Source: Kitasatospora sp. CB01950
GTDB lineage: Bacteria > Actinomycetota > Actinomycetes > Streptomycetales > Streptomycetaceae
Length of the DNA: 64,000 bases
Assembly (NCBI RefSeq): GCF_001905465.1
Contig: NZ_LISX01000008.1
Location: 32,183-96,182, forward strand
Direction of reading: 5' to 3'
The translations under genes were made by a program, and so were the position numbers. The notes below the pieces were generated by a model that did no database searches, had not been told where the DNA came from, and saw only the letters and a program-made list of their open reading frames with translations. Shown here in pieces: positions 10,601 to 19,100 of the stretch. Every line of letters begins with the position of its first letter. Position 1 is the stretch's first letter.

Positions 10601-10624
10601 CTCGACGCCTCGACGCCTCGACGC
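10601..10624. repeat. Three copies of an 8-bp tandem repeat
   Basis: CTCGACGC is repeated exactly three times, with a related copy at about 10584, in the 97-base space between the ftsH start and the acetyltransferase stop. It could shift the length of the ftsH leader by slippage. No function is evident. Confidence 0.6.
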
Positions 10625-10627
10625 CCG

Positions 10628-11170
10628 TCAGCGTACGGGGACCGGGGTCGGCCACTCCTCCGCCGTCAGCGCGAACCGCTCGTGGTCGCGCCAGGTGTCC
10701 TGCAGGAACAGCATCCGCGGCGAGAAGCCCTCGTGACGGAAGCCCAGCCGGCGCGCCATCGCCACCGAACGCTCGTTGTCCGGCTGCACGTTGATCTCCA
10801 GCCGGTGAAGACCGAGCCCGCCCTCCTCGGCCGGCGTGAAGCACCGCTCCGCCACCAGCCGCATGCCCTCCGACATCCGGCCCGTCCCCTCGAACGGCAC
10901 GTACGAGTCGTAGCCCAGCACGCCGCAACGGAACCGGGCCATCACGATGTTCGCCACGTTGCACTTGCCGACCAGGCCGCCGGTCTCCTGGTCGAAGACC
11001 ATGAACGTCCGCAGGCCCATCCCCTGACGGCTCAACAGATCCGGCAGCCCGTCCGGCTCCACCGGGTTCCACCGCCCGATGTGCTCGGCGGAACGGCGAA
11101 CCGCCTCCGCGTAGGGAACGACGTCGTCGGGGCGGGGGGCTCGGATCGTTACGCGCATGCGAGCCATCAT
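10628..11170 (-). CDS. GNAT-family N-acetyltransferase (RimJ/RimL-like)
   Basis: The product has the layout of RimJ/RimL-type acetyltransferases: RAPRPDDVVPYAEAV at the start, VFDQETGGLVGKCNVANI in the middle, and the acetyl-CoA-binding end LHRLEINVQPDNERSVAMAR then LGFRHEGFSPRMLF. Such enzymes acetylate protein N-termini or small amines; the substrate is not predictable. The start is ambiguous among closely spaced ATG codons (11170, 11167, 11158), none with a strong ribosome binding site; MRVTIRAP at 11158 is the shortest. About 179 residues. It lies between the ftsH leader and the ffh terminator hairpin. Confidence 0.8.
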   Translation of the reverse strand: MMARMRVTIRAPRPDDVVPYAEAVRRSAEHIGRWNPVEPDGLPDLLSRQGMGLRTFMVFDQETGGLVGKCNVANIVMARFRCGVLGYDSYVPFEGTGRMSEGMRLVAERCFTPAEEGGLGLHRLEINVQPDNERSVAMARRLGFRHEGFSPRMLFLQDTWRDHERFALTAEEWPTPVPVR

Positions 11171-11200
11171 GACGCAAGGGCCTGAGAACAGTGGGCCGCA

Positions 11201-11270
11201 AGCGGGTGCGCGCGTGGGGGTGCCTCCCGGCCCGCCAGGGCTGGGAGGCACCCCCACGCGCTCACCCGCT
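11201..11270 (-). terminator. 28-bp inverted repeat downstream of ffh
   Basis: Arms 11201-11228 and 11243-11270 pair over 28 positions with a single C/T mismatch, around a 14-base loop. The stem core contains GTGGGGGTGCCTCCC. It begins 8 bases past the ffh stop and would terminate leftward transcription; the symmetry makes it active in both directions. It is much longer than a typical intrinsic terminator. Confidence 0.75.
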
Positions 11271-11277
11271 TGTACTC

Positions 11278-12831
11278 CTACAGCAGGTCCTTGAACTCCT
11301 TGGGGAGCTCGAAGTCCGACGGCCCCTTGCCCGGCGGGAGGCCGAACGCGTTGCCGTCGGCCTGGCCCGGTCCGAGGGCCTTGCGCTCGGCGGCTGCCGC
11401 CTCTTCCTGCGCGCGCTTGAGCGGGTTGCCGCTCTTGCGCTTGCCCTTGGCGACCGGGGCCTTCTTGCCGGAGCGCTTGCCGCCGCCGCCCATGCCGGGG
11501 ATGCCGGGCATGCCCGGGATTCCCTTGCCGGAGGCCATCGCGGCCATCATCTTGCGGGCGTCGAAGAACCGCTCGACCAGGCTGGAGACCTCGCCGACCT
11601 GGACGCCGGCGCCCTTGGCGATGCGCAGGCGGCGCGAGCCGTTGATGAGCTTCGGGTCGGTGCGCTCGGCCGGCGTCATCGACTTGATGATCGCGCCGAC
11701 CCGGTTGACGTCCTTGTCGTCGATGTTGTTGATCTGGTCCCGGATCTGGCCCATGCCGGGCAGCATGCCGAGGAGCTTGGAGATCGAGCCCATCTTCTGG
11801 ACCTGCTCCAGCTGCGACAGGAAGTCGTCGAGCGTGAACTCCTTGCCGCCGCCCTGCAGCTTGGCGGCCATCTTCTCGGCCTCGGCCTGCGAGAAGGTCT
11901 GCTCGGCCTTCTCGATCAGGGAGAGGACGTCGCCCATGCCGAGGATGCGCGAGGCCATCCGGTCGGGGTGGAAGGCGTCGAAGTCGTCGACCTTCTCGCC
12001 GTTGGAGGCGAACATGATCTGGCGGCCGGTGACGTGCGCGACGGAGAGCGCGGCGCCGCCGCGGGCGTCGCCGTCGAGCTTGGAGAGCACCACGCCGGTG
12101 AAGTCGACGCCTTCGAGGAAGGCCTGCGCGGTGGTGACCGCGTCCTGGCCGACCATGGCGTCGACCACGAACAGGACCTCGTCCGGGTCGACCGCGGCGC
12201 GGATGTCCGCGGCCTGCTGCATCAGTTCGGCGTCGATGCCGAGGCGGCCGGCAGTGTCGACGACGACGACGTCGTACTGCTTCTGCTTGGCGTACTCGAT
12301 GGAGTCGCGGGCGACCTGCACCGGGTCGCCGACGCCGTTGCCGGGCTGCGGGCCGTAGAAGGCGACGCCCGCGCGGTCGGCGACGACCTGCAGCTGGTTG
12401 ACGGCGTTGGGGCGCTGGAGGTCGCAGGCGACCAGCAGCGGGGTGTGCTTCTGGGCCTTGAGCCAGTGGCCGAGCTTTCCGGCCAGGGTGGTCTTACCAG
12501 CGCCCTGGAGACCGGCGAGCATGATCACCGTCGGGCCGGTCTTGGCGTACCGGAGGCGGCGGGTCTCGCCACCGAGGATGCCGATGAGCTCCTCGTTGAC
12601 GATCTTGATGATCTGCTGGGCGGGGTTCAGCGCGCCGGAGACCTCGGAGCCGAGGGCGCGGTCCTTGACCTGCTTGATGAAGGCGCGGACCACGGGGAGC
12701 GCGACGTCCGCCTCCAGCAGGGCGATCCGGATCTCGCGCGCGGTGGCGTCGATGTCCGCCTCGCTGAGACGGCCCTTGCCCCGGAGGTTCTTGAACGTCG
12801 CTGCGAGGCGGTCGGAGAGAGTGTCGAACAC
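11278..12831 (-). CDS. ffh: Signal recognition particle GTPase Ffh
   Basis: Ffh (SRP54) binds signal sequences emerging from the ribosome and delivers them to FtsY. The 517-residue product from the GTG at 12831 has the N domain, G1 GLQGAGKTT (107-115), DTAGR in VVVDTAGRLG, the SKLDGDARGG motif, and a Met-rich M domain with repeated methionines (MGSISKLLGMLPGMGQIRD, FDARKMMAAMASGKGIPGM). Its C-terminal Lys-rich tail is longer than in E. coli. The upstream frame continues but has no family match. It lies 100 bases after glnD, and its partner ftsY is 7 kb away in this window. Confidence 0.96.
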   Translation of the reverse strand: MFDTLSDRLAATFKNLRGKGRLSEADIDATAREIRIALLEADVALPVVRAFIKQVKDRALGSEVSGALNPAQQIIKIVNEELIGILGGETRRLRYAKTGPTVIMLAGLQGAGKTTLAGKLGHWLKAQKHTPLLVACDLQRPNAVNQLQVVADRAGVAFYGPQPGNGVGDPVQVARDSIEYAKQKQYDVVVVDTAGRLGIDAELMQQAADIRAAVDPDEVLFVVDAMVGQDAVTTAQAFLEGVDFTGVVLSKLDGDARGGAALSVAHVTGRQIMFASNGEKVDDFDAFHPDRMASRILGMGDVLSLIEKAEQTFSQAEAEKMAAKLQGGGKEFTLDDFLSQLEQVQKMGSISKLLGMLPGMGQIRDQINNIDDKDVNRVGAIIKSMTPAERTDPKLINGSRRLRIAKGAGVQVGEVSSLVERFFDARKMMAAMASGKGIPGMPGIPGMGGGGKRSGKKAPVAKGKRKSGNPLKRAQEEAAAAERKALGPGQADGNAFGLPPGKGPSDFELPKEFKDLL

Positions 12832-12931
12832 GTCGGTCGCGGGTCCCTTGCGGCATCGAGTACGGGTACTGTCGTCGCCCCCAAGGGTAGCCGTACGCCC
12901 GGTGGGCGGTCTGCGCCCCTGCGTGAACGCG

Positions 12932-15319
12932 CTACCGGCCGGTCTCCAGGGCGTCCTGAACGGCCCTCGCCACCTGCCGCGCACGGGCCGGCGGCAGCGG
13001 TCGGCCGTCCTCGGTGGTCAGGTAGAACGCGTCCACGGCCTCCGCTCCGAGGGTGGAGACGTGCGCGGTGCGGACCCGTACGCCCGCGGTGTCCAGGGCG
13101 CGGCCGATCCGGTGCAGCAGGCCGGGGGCGTCGTGGGCGCGCACCTCCAGCACGGTCGCCGAGCGGGACGCGGTGTCGGGGGCGACGGTGACCAGCGGCG
13201 GCGGGGTGCGGATGCCGGGTCGGAGCGGGGCGGCGGCGTCGCGTTCGGCGAGTCGGCGGGCGACGTCCAGCGAGCCGTCCAGGGCGCGCCGCAGGTCGGA
13301 CCGGAGCCGCGCCGCCTCGGGGACGTCGCCGTACTGGGCGGCGACCGTCCAGTCGATCAGCAGGACGGGACCGGCGCCGACCGGGTCGAGTGCGCGCAGC
13401 ACGGCCTTGCGGACGGCGAGCCGGTGCACGGCCAGCAGGCCCGCCACGGTGCCGAGCAGGCCGGGGCGGTCGGGGACGGCGAGGGTCAGTTCGACGCCGA
13501 CGGCCTCGGCGCCGTCGGCGGGTTCGGCCTGCGCGCGCAGGGCCAGCACGGGGGCGCCGGTGCGGGCGGCCTCGACGACGAGGCGCTCCTGCTCGATGGT
13601 GGGGGCGCCGGCGGTCGGCGGGCGCGAGCCGGCCAGCCGGGCGGCGGTGCGGGCGACCAGCTGGTCGACCAGGGTGGCCCGCCAGGCGGACCAGGCGGCG
13701 GGTCCGGTGGCGGTGGCGTCGGCCTCGGTGAGCGCGTGCAGCAGCTCCAGGTGGGTGCGGTCGCCGACGGCCCCGGCGATCAGGTCGGCGGTGGCCGGGT
13801 CGTCGGGGTCGCGGCGGGTGGCGGTGTCCACCAGCGTCAGGTGGTGGCGCACCAGCAGCGCCAGGGTGTCGCTGTCCGGCTTGTCGAAGCCCATCCGGAC
13901 GGCCAGTTCGCGGACCATCGCCTCGCCGGTCTCGGAGTGGTCGCCGGGCCGGCCCTTGCCGAGGTCGTGCAGCAGCGCGGCGACCAGCAGCAGGTCGGGG
14001 CGGGAGGTGCGGCGGGTGAGTGCGGCGGCGCGCACCGCGGTCTCGATCAGGTGCCGGTCGACGGTCCAGCGGTGCACGGCGTTGCGCTGCGGGCGGCAGC
14101 GGACCGACTCCCAGTCGGGCAGCAGCCGGACGATCAGCCCTTCGGCGTCCAGCGCCTCCCACACCGGCAGGCAGGCCTCGCCGGCGCCGAGCAGGGTGAC
14201 CAGCAGGTGGCGGGCCTCGTCGGGCCAGGGCACCGGCAGCGGTCCGGTCTCGGCGGCCAGCCGGCGGACGGTGGCGTGCGCGACGGGCAGTCCGGCCTGG
14301 GCGGCCGCGGCGGCGGCGCGCAGCGGCAGCACCGGGTCGGCGGCCGGCCGGGCGGCCCGGGCGAGCACCGCCTCGCCGTCCTGCTCGACCACGCCCTCGG
14401 CGAGCGGTCGGCGTTCGACCGGCGCGGACCGGCGGGCGCCGCGGAACGGGAGGCCGAGCCGGGCCGGTCGGCGGGCGGCGAGGACGCGTTCGACGGCCCG
14501 CCAGGTGACGTCGGAGGCGTACGCGACGGTGCGGGCGGCCCGGTAGACCTGCCGCAGCAGGGTGTCGGCGTCGGGCAGGCCGAGCCGGGCGGCGACCTGG
14601 TCCTGGTCCTGCAGGGCGAGTCGTTCGGTGGCCCGGCCGCAGGTCAGGTGCAGGGCGTCGCGGACGTCGGCGAGGGTGCGGGCGGCGGCGTCCAGGCCGT
14701 CGCGGGGGGCGTCGGCGAGCCAGCTGGCCGCGACGGCGTCGAGTGCGACCAGGTCGCGCAGGCCGCCGCGGGCCTCCTTCAGGTCTGGTTCCAGCAGGAA
14801 GGACGCCTCGCCGTGGCGTTCGGCCCGGGCCCGGACGAGGGCGTGCAGGTCGGGCAGCCGGACGGGGGCGGCGGCGCGCCAGTCGGCGAGCACCCGGGTG
14901 CGCAGCGCGGCGGTGAGCCGTGCGTCGCCGGCCAGGTGGCGGGCGTCCAGCAGGCCGAGGCCGGCCTTGAGGTCGGCGGCGGCGACCTTGCGGGCCCCGT
15001 CGGGGGTGCGGACGGCGTGGTCGAGGGCGATGCCGCTGTCCCAGACGGGGTACCAGATCCGTTCGGCGAGCCCGGCCGGGAGCGGGCCGTCGTGCAGCAG
15101 CAGCACGTCGAGGTCGCTGCGCGGGGAGAGTTCGCCGCGGCCGTAGCCGCCGACGGCGACCAGCGCGGTGCCGGGGGGCGCGCCGGCCGCCCGGTACAGG
15201 TCGGTCAGCCAGTCGTCGGTGAGCCGGGCCAGCGCGGTGCGCCGTTCGCGTCCGGTGCGGGCGGGGTCGGCCAGCAGCCGGGCGCGTTCGGCGGGTCCGC
15301 CGCGGTCGGTGCTCGTCAC
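12932..15319 (-). CDS. glnD: PII nucleotidyltransferase GlnD
   Basis: GlnD modifies the PII protein in response to nitrogen status. The 795-residue product has the nucleotidyltransferase site GGYGRGELSPRSDLDVLL near residues 55-73, the nucleotidyltransferase helper domain, an HD phosphohydrolase site (VAALLHDLGKGRPGDHSETG, with metal-binding HD), and two C-terminal ACT domains that would sense glutamine (AHDAPGLLHRIGRALDTAGV in the last). In Streptomyces coelicolor GlnD adenylylates GlnK rather than uridylylating it. The GTG start at 15319 has GGGAG upstream and lies 19 bases after glnK. Confidence 0.96.
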   Translation of the reverse strand: MTSTDRGGPAERARLLADPARTGRERRTALARLTDDWLTDLYRAAGAPPGTALVAVGGYGRGELSPRSDLDVLLLHDGPLPAGLAERIWYPVWDSGIALDHAVRTPDGARKVAAADLKAGLGLLDARHLAGDARLTAALRTRVLADWRAAAPVRLPDLHALVRARAERHGEASFLLEPDLKEARGGLRDLVALDAVAASWLADAPRDGLDAAARTLADVRDALHLTCGRATERLALQDQDQVAARLGLPDADTLLRQVYRAARTVAYASDVTWRAVERVLAARRPARLGLPFRGARRSAPVERRPLAEGVVEQDGEAVLARAARPAADPVLPLRAAAAAAQAGLPVAHATVRRLAAETGPLPVPWPDEARHLLVTLLGAGEACLPVWEALDAEGLIVRLLPDWESVRCRPQRNAVHRWTVDRHLIETAVRAAALTRRTSRPDLLLVAALLHDLGKGRPGDHSETGEAMVRELAVRMGFDKPDSDTLALLVRHHLTLVDTATRRDPDDPATADLIAGAVGDRTHLELLHALTEADATATGPAAWSAWRATLVDQLVARTAARLAGSRPPTAGAPTIEQERLVVEAARTGAPVLALRAQAEPADGAEAVGVELTLAVPDRPGLLGTVAGLLAVHRLAVRKAVLRALDPVGAGPVLLIDWTVAAQYGDVPEAARLRSDLRRALDGSLDVARRLAERDAAAPLRPGIRTPPPLVTVAPDTASRSATVLEVRAHDAPGLLHRIGRALDTAGVRVRTAHVSTLGAEAVDAFYLTTEDGRPLPPARARQVARAVQDALETGR

Positions 15320-15338
15320 GGCTGCTCCCGGGTCGGGG

Positions 15339-15677
15339 TCAGAGGGCGTCGGGGCCGCGTTCGCCGGTGCGGACCCGCACGGCGGTCTCCACCGGGACGG
15401 ACCACACCTTGCCGTCGCCGATCTTCCCGGTCCGGGCGGCCCGGACCACCACGTCGATCACCTGCTCGGCGTCCTCGTCCTCGACCAGTATTTCCACCCG
15501 GGCCTTGGGCACCAGGTCGATGGTGTACTCGGCGCCCCGGTAGACCTCGGTGTGGCCGCGCTGCCGGCCGTACCCGCTGGCCTCGGTGACGGTCAGGCCG
15601 TGCACCCCGAACGCCTGCAGGGCCTCCTTGACCTCGTCCAGGCGGTGCGGCTTGATGACGGCGGTGATGAGCTTCAT
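15339..15677 (-). CDS. glnK: Nitrogen regulatory protein PII (GlnK)
   Basis: This small trimeric signal protein reads ATP/ADP and 2-oxoglutarate and gates the ammonium channel. The 112 residues are the standard PII length. The T-loop RGHTEVYRGAEYTIDLVPK holds Tyr51, the residue modified by GlnD, and GKIGDGKVWSV is the conserved nucleotide-binding segment. Its ATG overlaps the amtB stop (ATGA), so it is coupled to the transporter, as in most bacteria. Linked to amtB it is GlnK rather than GlnB. Confidence 0.97.
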   Translation of the reverse strand: MKLITAVIKPHRLDEVKEALQAFGVHGLTVTEASGYGRQRGHTEVYRGAEYTIDLVPKARVEILVEDEDAEQVIDVVVRAARTGKIGDGKVWSVPVETAVRVRTGERGPDAL

Positions 15678-16990
15678 CGGGCGTCGACCTCGGTCTTCTC
15701 GGTGATCGCGAACGTGGGAGCGGTGCGGGCCTGGCCGGCTCCGGCGGCGGTGAAGTCGTAGGCGGACTCGGCGTGTTCGGCCTGGTCGATGCCGGACAGT
15801 TCGACGTCCTCGGTGACCCGGAAGCCGATCGTGCGCTGGATCGCGGTGCCCAGCAGCCAGGAGAGCACGAACGAGTACACCAGCACGACGGCCACGCCGA
15901 GCGCCTGCTTGCCGAGCTGTCCGAGACCGCCGCCGTAGAACAGGCCGGCCGCGCTCTGTCCGACGTGGCCGGTGGCGAACAGGCCGATCAGCAGCGAGCC
16001 GATCACGCCGCCGACCAGGTGGACGCCCACCACGTCGAGCGAATCGTCAAGGCCGAAGCGGTACTTGAGGCTGATCGCGGCGGCGCACACCGCGCCCGCG
16101 AGCAGGCCGACGGCGACCGCGCCGAGCGGCGACACCGAGCCGCACGCGGGGGTGATGGCGACCAGCCCGGCGACCGCGCCGGACGCCGCGCCGAGGGTGG
16201 TGAACGCGCCGTGCCGCAGCCGCTCGTACGCCAGCCAGCCGAGCATCGCGGCGGCGGTGGCGACCTGGGTGTTCAGGAACGCCATGCCCGCGATGCCGTT
16301 CGCGGCCAGCGCCGAGCCCGCGTTGAAGCCGAACCAGCCGAACCACAGCAGGCCGGAGCCGAGCATCACCAGCGGCAGGCTGTGCGGGCGCATCGGGTCC
16401 TTGCGGAAGCCGATCCGCGGGCCCAGCACCAGCGCCAGGGCCAGGCCCGCCGCACCGGCGTTGATGTGCACGGCGGTACCGCCGGCGAAGTCGATCACGC
16501 CGTTGCGGTCGCCGAGCCAGCCGCCGTGGCCGCCGTCGAAGAAGAACACCCAGTGCGCGACCGGGAAGTACACGATCGTCGCCCAGAGCGCCACGAACAG
16601 GCACCAGGACGCGAACCGCGCCCGGTCCGCGATCGCGCCGCTGATCAGCGCCGGGGTGATGATCGCGAACATCAGCTGGAACACGGCGAACGCGGTGACC
16701 GGGATGCTGCCGGTGAGCGCGTTCAGGTCGATGCCGCGCAGGCCGACGAAGTCCAGGTTCCCGATCAGCCCGGCGCCGGCGTCCGGCCCGAAGGCCAGCG
16801 AGTACCCGTAGAGCACCCAGAGCACGCTGACGATCGCGAGCGAGACGAAGCTCATGGCGAGCATGTTGAGGGTGCTGCGGACCCTGACCATGCCCCCGTA
16901 GAAGAAGGCCAGGCCCGGGGTCATCACCATGACCAGGGCCGCACTGATGAGCACGAATGCGGTGTCGCCCGCGCTGAAGCCGTCCGGCAT
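15674..16990 (-). CDS. amtB: Ammonium transporter AmtB
   Basis: AmtB forms trimeric ammonium channels in the membrane. The 438 residues contain 11 predicted hydrophobic spans and the family landmarks FFYGGMV at the N-terminus, NAGAAGLALAL after AVHI, and GVHLVGGVIGSL, which supply the two pore histidines. It is the first gene of amtB-glnK-glnD. The ATG at 16990 is preceded by GGAGGAGACGCCG. The leader contains a perfect hairpin, and a GlnR-like operator lies about 90-130 bases upstream, in keeping with induction under nitrogen limitation. Confidence 0.97.
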   Translation of the reverse strand: MPDGFSAGDTAFVLISAALVMVMTPGLAFFYGGMVRVRSTLNMLAMSFVSLAIVSVLWVLYGYSLAFGPDAGAGLIGNLDFVGLRGIDLNALTGSIPVTAFAVFQLMFAIITPALISGAIADRARFASWCLFVALWATIVYFPVAHWVFFFDGGHGGWLGDRNGVIDFAGGTAVHINAGAAGLALALVLGPRIGFRKDPMRPHSLPLVMLGSGLLWFGWFGFNAGSALAANGIAGMAFLNTQVATAAAMLGWLAYERLRHGAFTTLGAASGAVAGLVAITPACGSVSPLGAVAVGLLAGAVCAAAISLKYRFGLDDSLDVVGVHLVGGVIGSLLIGLFATGHVGQSAAGLFYGGGLGQLGKQALGVAVVLVYSFVLSWLLGTAIQRTIGFRVTEDVELSGIDQAEHAESAYDFTAAGAGQARTAPTFAITEKTEVDAR

Positions 16991-17019
16991 CGGCGTCTCC
17001 TCCGAAGTGGAAGCCGCTC

Positions 17020-17049
17020 CATGCCGGGACGGGTGACCGTCCCGGCATG
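17020..17049 (-). promoter_or_regulatory. 13-bp palindrome in the amtB leader
   Basis: Arms 17020-17032 and 17037-17049 are perfectly complementary around the loop GTGA. The structure ends 30 bases upstream of the amtB start and so lies in the untranslated leader. It has no following T run, so it fits an operator or leader-RNA stability element better than a terminator. Confidence 0.55.
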
Positions 17050-17079
17050 TCGGCGTTGGGAGGAGCGTGCCGAAGGCGG

Positions 17080-17117
17080 GTTTCCGCCGATGCGGCTCGG
17101 TGTTTCACTGCGGTGAC
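17080..17117 (-). promoter_or_regulatory. GlnR-like operator upstream of amtB
   Basis: Read on the minus strand: GTCAC, six bases, GAAAC, six bases, CCGCA, six bases, GAAAC. The first two boxes match the described Streptomyces GlnR a-site/b-site pattern (GTNAC-N6-GAAAC) exactly and the fourth box matches too; the third is degenerate. Spacing is exact throughout. The start of amtB is 90 bases downstream. GlnR itself is not in the window. Confidence 0.8.
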
Positions 17118-17153
17118 GTGGTCGACGCGCTCGTTACGGGCGCGTGAACCACG

Positions 17154-17204
17154 AGGGCCTGTCTTCAAACCCGCGGGGCAGGCGGGGGTTCGAAGACAGG
17201 CCCT
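17154..17204 (-). terminator. Terminator after nsdA
   Basis: Nineteen-base arms (17154-17172, 17186-17204) with one mismatch and a 13-base loop begin 9 bases past the nsdA stop. They separate leftward nsdA transcription from the amtB control region. Confidence 0.7.
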
Positions 17205-17212
17205 GGGGCCGA

Positions 17213-18667
17213 TCAGACCACCGAGACGAACTCCGGGATGTCCTGGACCACCCGCTCGGCGAGCCGGTCCACCGCGGACACGCCGCGGAAGTCCCGGGTG
17301 GCGGCCTCGGAGGTCTTGCGGACCCGGGTGTTCAGCCGCTCGGAGCGCACCTTGCGGGCGATGTCCACCGCCGCCTCGCAGTACTCCGCGGCGTCCTCCG
17401 GCTCGCGCTGCAGCAGCCGCACCGAGGCCATGCCGACCAGGTTGAACGCGTAGGTGCGGACGTGGTCGCCGTCCTCGCGGAACATGTCGACGGCCTTGGT
17501 GATCATCGGCTCGGCGGACTTGGCCATCGCGACGCCGCGGTCCGAGGTGTATGCGAGGTCCCGGTAGGAGTGGCCGTTCTCCGCGTTGAGCTCGGCCTCC
17601 GAGAAGAACCGCAGCCAATTCGGCGCCTCGTCACCGGTGTTGATGTCGCTGAAGGTGTCCTCGGAGAGTCGGATCGCCCGGGCGCAGCGGTTGACCTCGC
17701 CGATGGTGGCGTACGCGCGGGCCTCCATCGCGTACAGCAGCGACTGCTGGCGGGTGCTCGCGGTGTCCCGGCTGCCGTACTGGGCCAGGTGGATCAGCTC
17801 CAGCGCGTCCTCGCCGCGGTTCAGGTGGATCATCTGCCGGCACATGTCGGTCAGCACGTGCGCGCCGAACGGCCGGTCCCCGGCCTCCTTGGCGGCGTGC
17901 AGCGACAGCACGTAGTACTTCTGCGCGCTCGGGTGCATGCCCACGTCGTACGACATGAAGCCCGCCAGGTGGGCGAGTTCGGCGGTGAGCCGGAACAGCC
18001 GCTTGGTGATGCCCTCGGGGTACGTCTCCTGCAGCAGGTCGGTGACCTCGTGGAGCTGGCCCACCACGGCCTTGCGGCGCAGGCCGCCGCCGTTCTGGGC
18101 GTCCCACTTCCGGAACATCTCGGTGGTCTGCTCCAGCAACTGCATCTCCGGCTCGGACAGTCGGCCGGAGAACTGGTCGCCGCCGTTGGCCGCCGCCAGG
18201 ATCGGCGTCGGCTCGCCGTTCGGGCCCGGCGTCAACCAGCGCTGCATCGGCTCGATCAGCGCCGCGCCGGCCGTCAGAGCCAGCGAAGTGCCCAGGAAGC
18301 CGCGGCGGTTGAGCATCAGGTCGCTGCGCGAGTACTCGCTGATCGCCTGCACCGTCTGCTGCGGGCTCCACGGCAGGTCCACCCCGCCGCCGACCGTCGT
18401 CACCGGGATCGCGGCGCGCAGGCCGAGGTCCTCGATCGACACCACCGAGCCGAAACGCTCGGAGAACAGCTCCGACATGATCTTCGGAATCGGCTCGCGC
18501 GGCTGCTCCCCGTCCAGCCATCGGCGCACCCGTGAGGTGTCCGTGGAGACGTGGTGCGCGCCGATCTGCCGCGCTCTCCGGTTCACCTGGCGGGCCAGTT
18601 CGCCCTTGGACCAGCCACTCCGCGCGAACCAGGAGCCCAGCTTCTCGTTCGGCTGCTTCTCACCCAT
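17213..18667 (-). CDS. nsdA: NsdA, TPR-type negative regulator of sporulation and antibiotic production
   Basis: In S. coelicolor NsdA represses aerial development and antibiotic production. The product (484 residues) begins MGEKQPNEKLGSWFARSGW and continues with a helix-turn-helix-like N-terminal part (GELARQVNRRARQIG ... TDTSRVRRWLDGEQP), followed by an alpha-helical TPR-like body rich in paired helices such as YYVLSLHAAKEAGDRPFGAH. A hydrophobic segment near 125 (GFLGTSLALTAGAAL) follows a twin Arg and could be mistaken for a Tat signal, but it is internal. The location next to amtB matches S. coelicolor. An ATG 19 codons upstream (18724) is an alternative start. Confidence 0.88.
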   Translation of the reverse strand: MGEKQPNEKLGSWFARSGWSKGELARQVNRRARQIGAHHVSTDTSRVRRWLDGEQPREPIPKIMSELFSERFGSVVSIEDLGLRAAIPVTTVGGGVDLPWSPQQTVQAISEYSRSDLMLNRRGFLGTSLALTAGAALIEPMQRWLTPGPNGEPTPILAAANGGDQFSGRLSEPEMQLLEQTTEMFRKWDAQNGGGLRRKAVVGQLHEVTDLLQETYPEGITKRLFRLTAELAHLAGFMSYDVGMHPSAQKYYVLSLHAAKEAGDRPFGAHVLTDMCRQMIHLNRGEDALELIHLAQYGSRDTASTRQQSLLYAMEARAYATIGEVNRCARAIRLSEDTFSDINTGDEAPNWLRFFSEAELNAENGHSYRDLAYTSDRGVAMAKSAEPMITKAVDMFREDGDHVRTYAFNLVGMASVRLLQREPEDAAEYCEAAVDIARKVRSERLNTRVRKTSEAATRDFRGVSAVDRLAERVVQDIPEFVSVV

Positions 18668-19100
18668 GGGACCGTCCCCATCCCGCCCCGACAGGGGCTC
18701 CCGCTCGCCTTGACGACTCGTCATTTCGCCGACCGCTGTGACCGGTCTGCTGCATTCCGTATCCAGAACGTAGCGCCCCTCCGCCATCCGAGGGAGCAAC
18801 GTCGGGGAAACGCCACCTTTCGCCACCCCCACGAGTGAACTACCGGGCGCGGAGCCGCGATTCACTATGTGACAGCTCGTCATGACCCCGGCACATGCCC
18901 GGATTCCGATGGAGGCACGCGTGCGGCAACGACGATCCGGCATCCGAAGCGCCGGTGCAAGGCACCTGCTCGCCCGGGCCGCTCGAATCGGTGTGCGCCG
19001 GTCCACGCGCGCCTCCGGCGCACCACGCACCACGCGCCCACCAAGCGACGCACCGCCACCGTCCCGTAACCACCCGGAACCGGAACCTGTTGGGGGAGGC
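18668..19100. other. Divergent control region between nsdA and the prim-pol-like gene
   Basis: These 433 bases must hold promoters for both divergent genes. Only weak hexamers are visible, for example TATGTG near 18868 on the plus strand. A GGAGG-preceded GTG at 18921 in frame with the rightward gene could lengthen that protein by 60 residues, but the added sequence is Arg/Pro-rich and not family-like. No separate gene was recognised. Confidence 0.45.

Noticed and set aside
18921..19100. Longer form of the prim-pol-like protein from the GGAGG-preceded GTG
   Set aside because: The added 60 residues are Arg/Pro-rich and unlike the family; the ATG at 19101 has an equally strong ribosome binding site.
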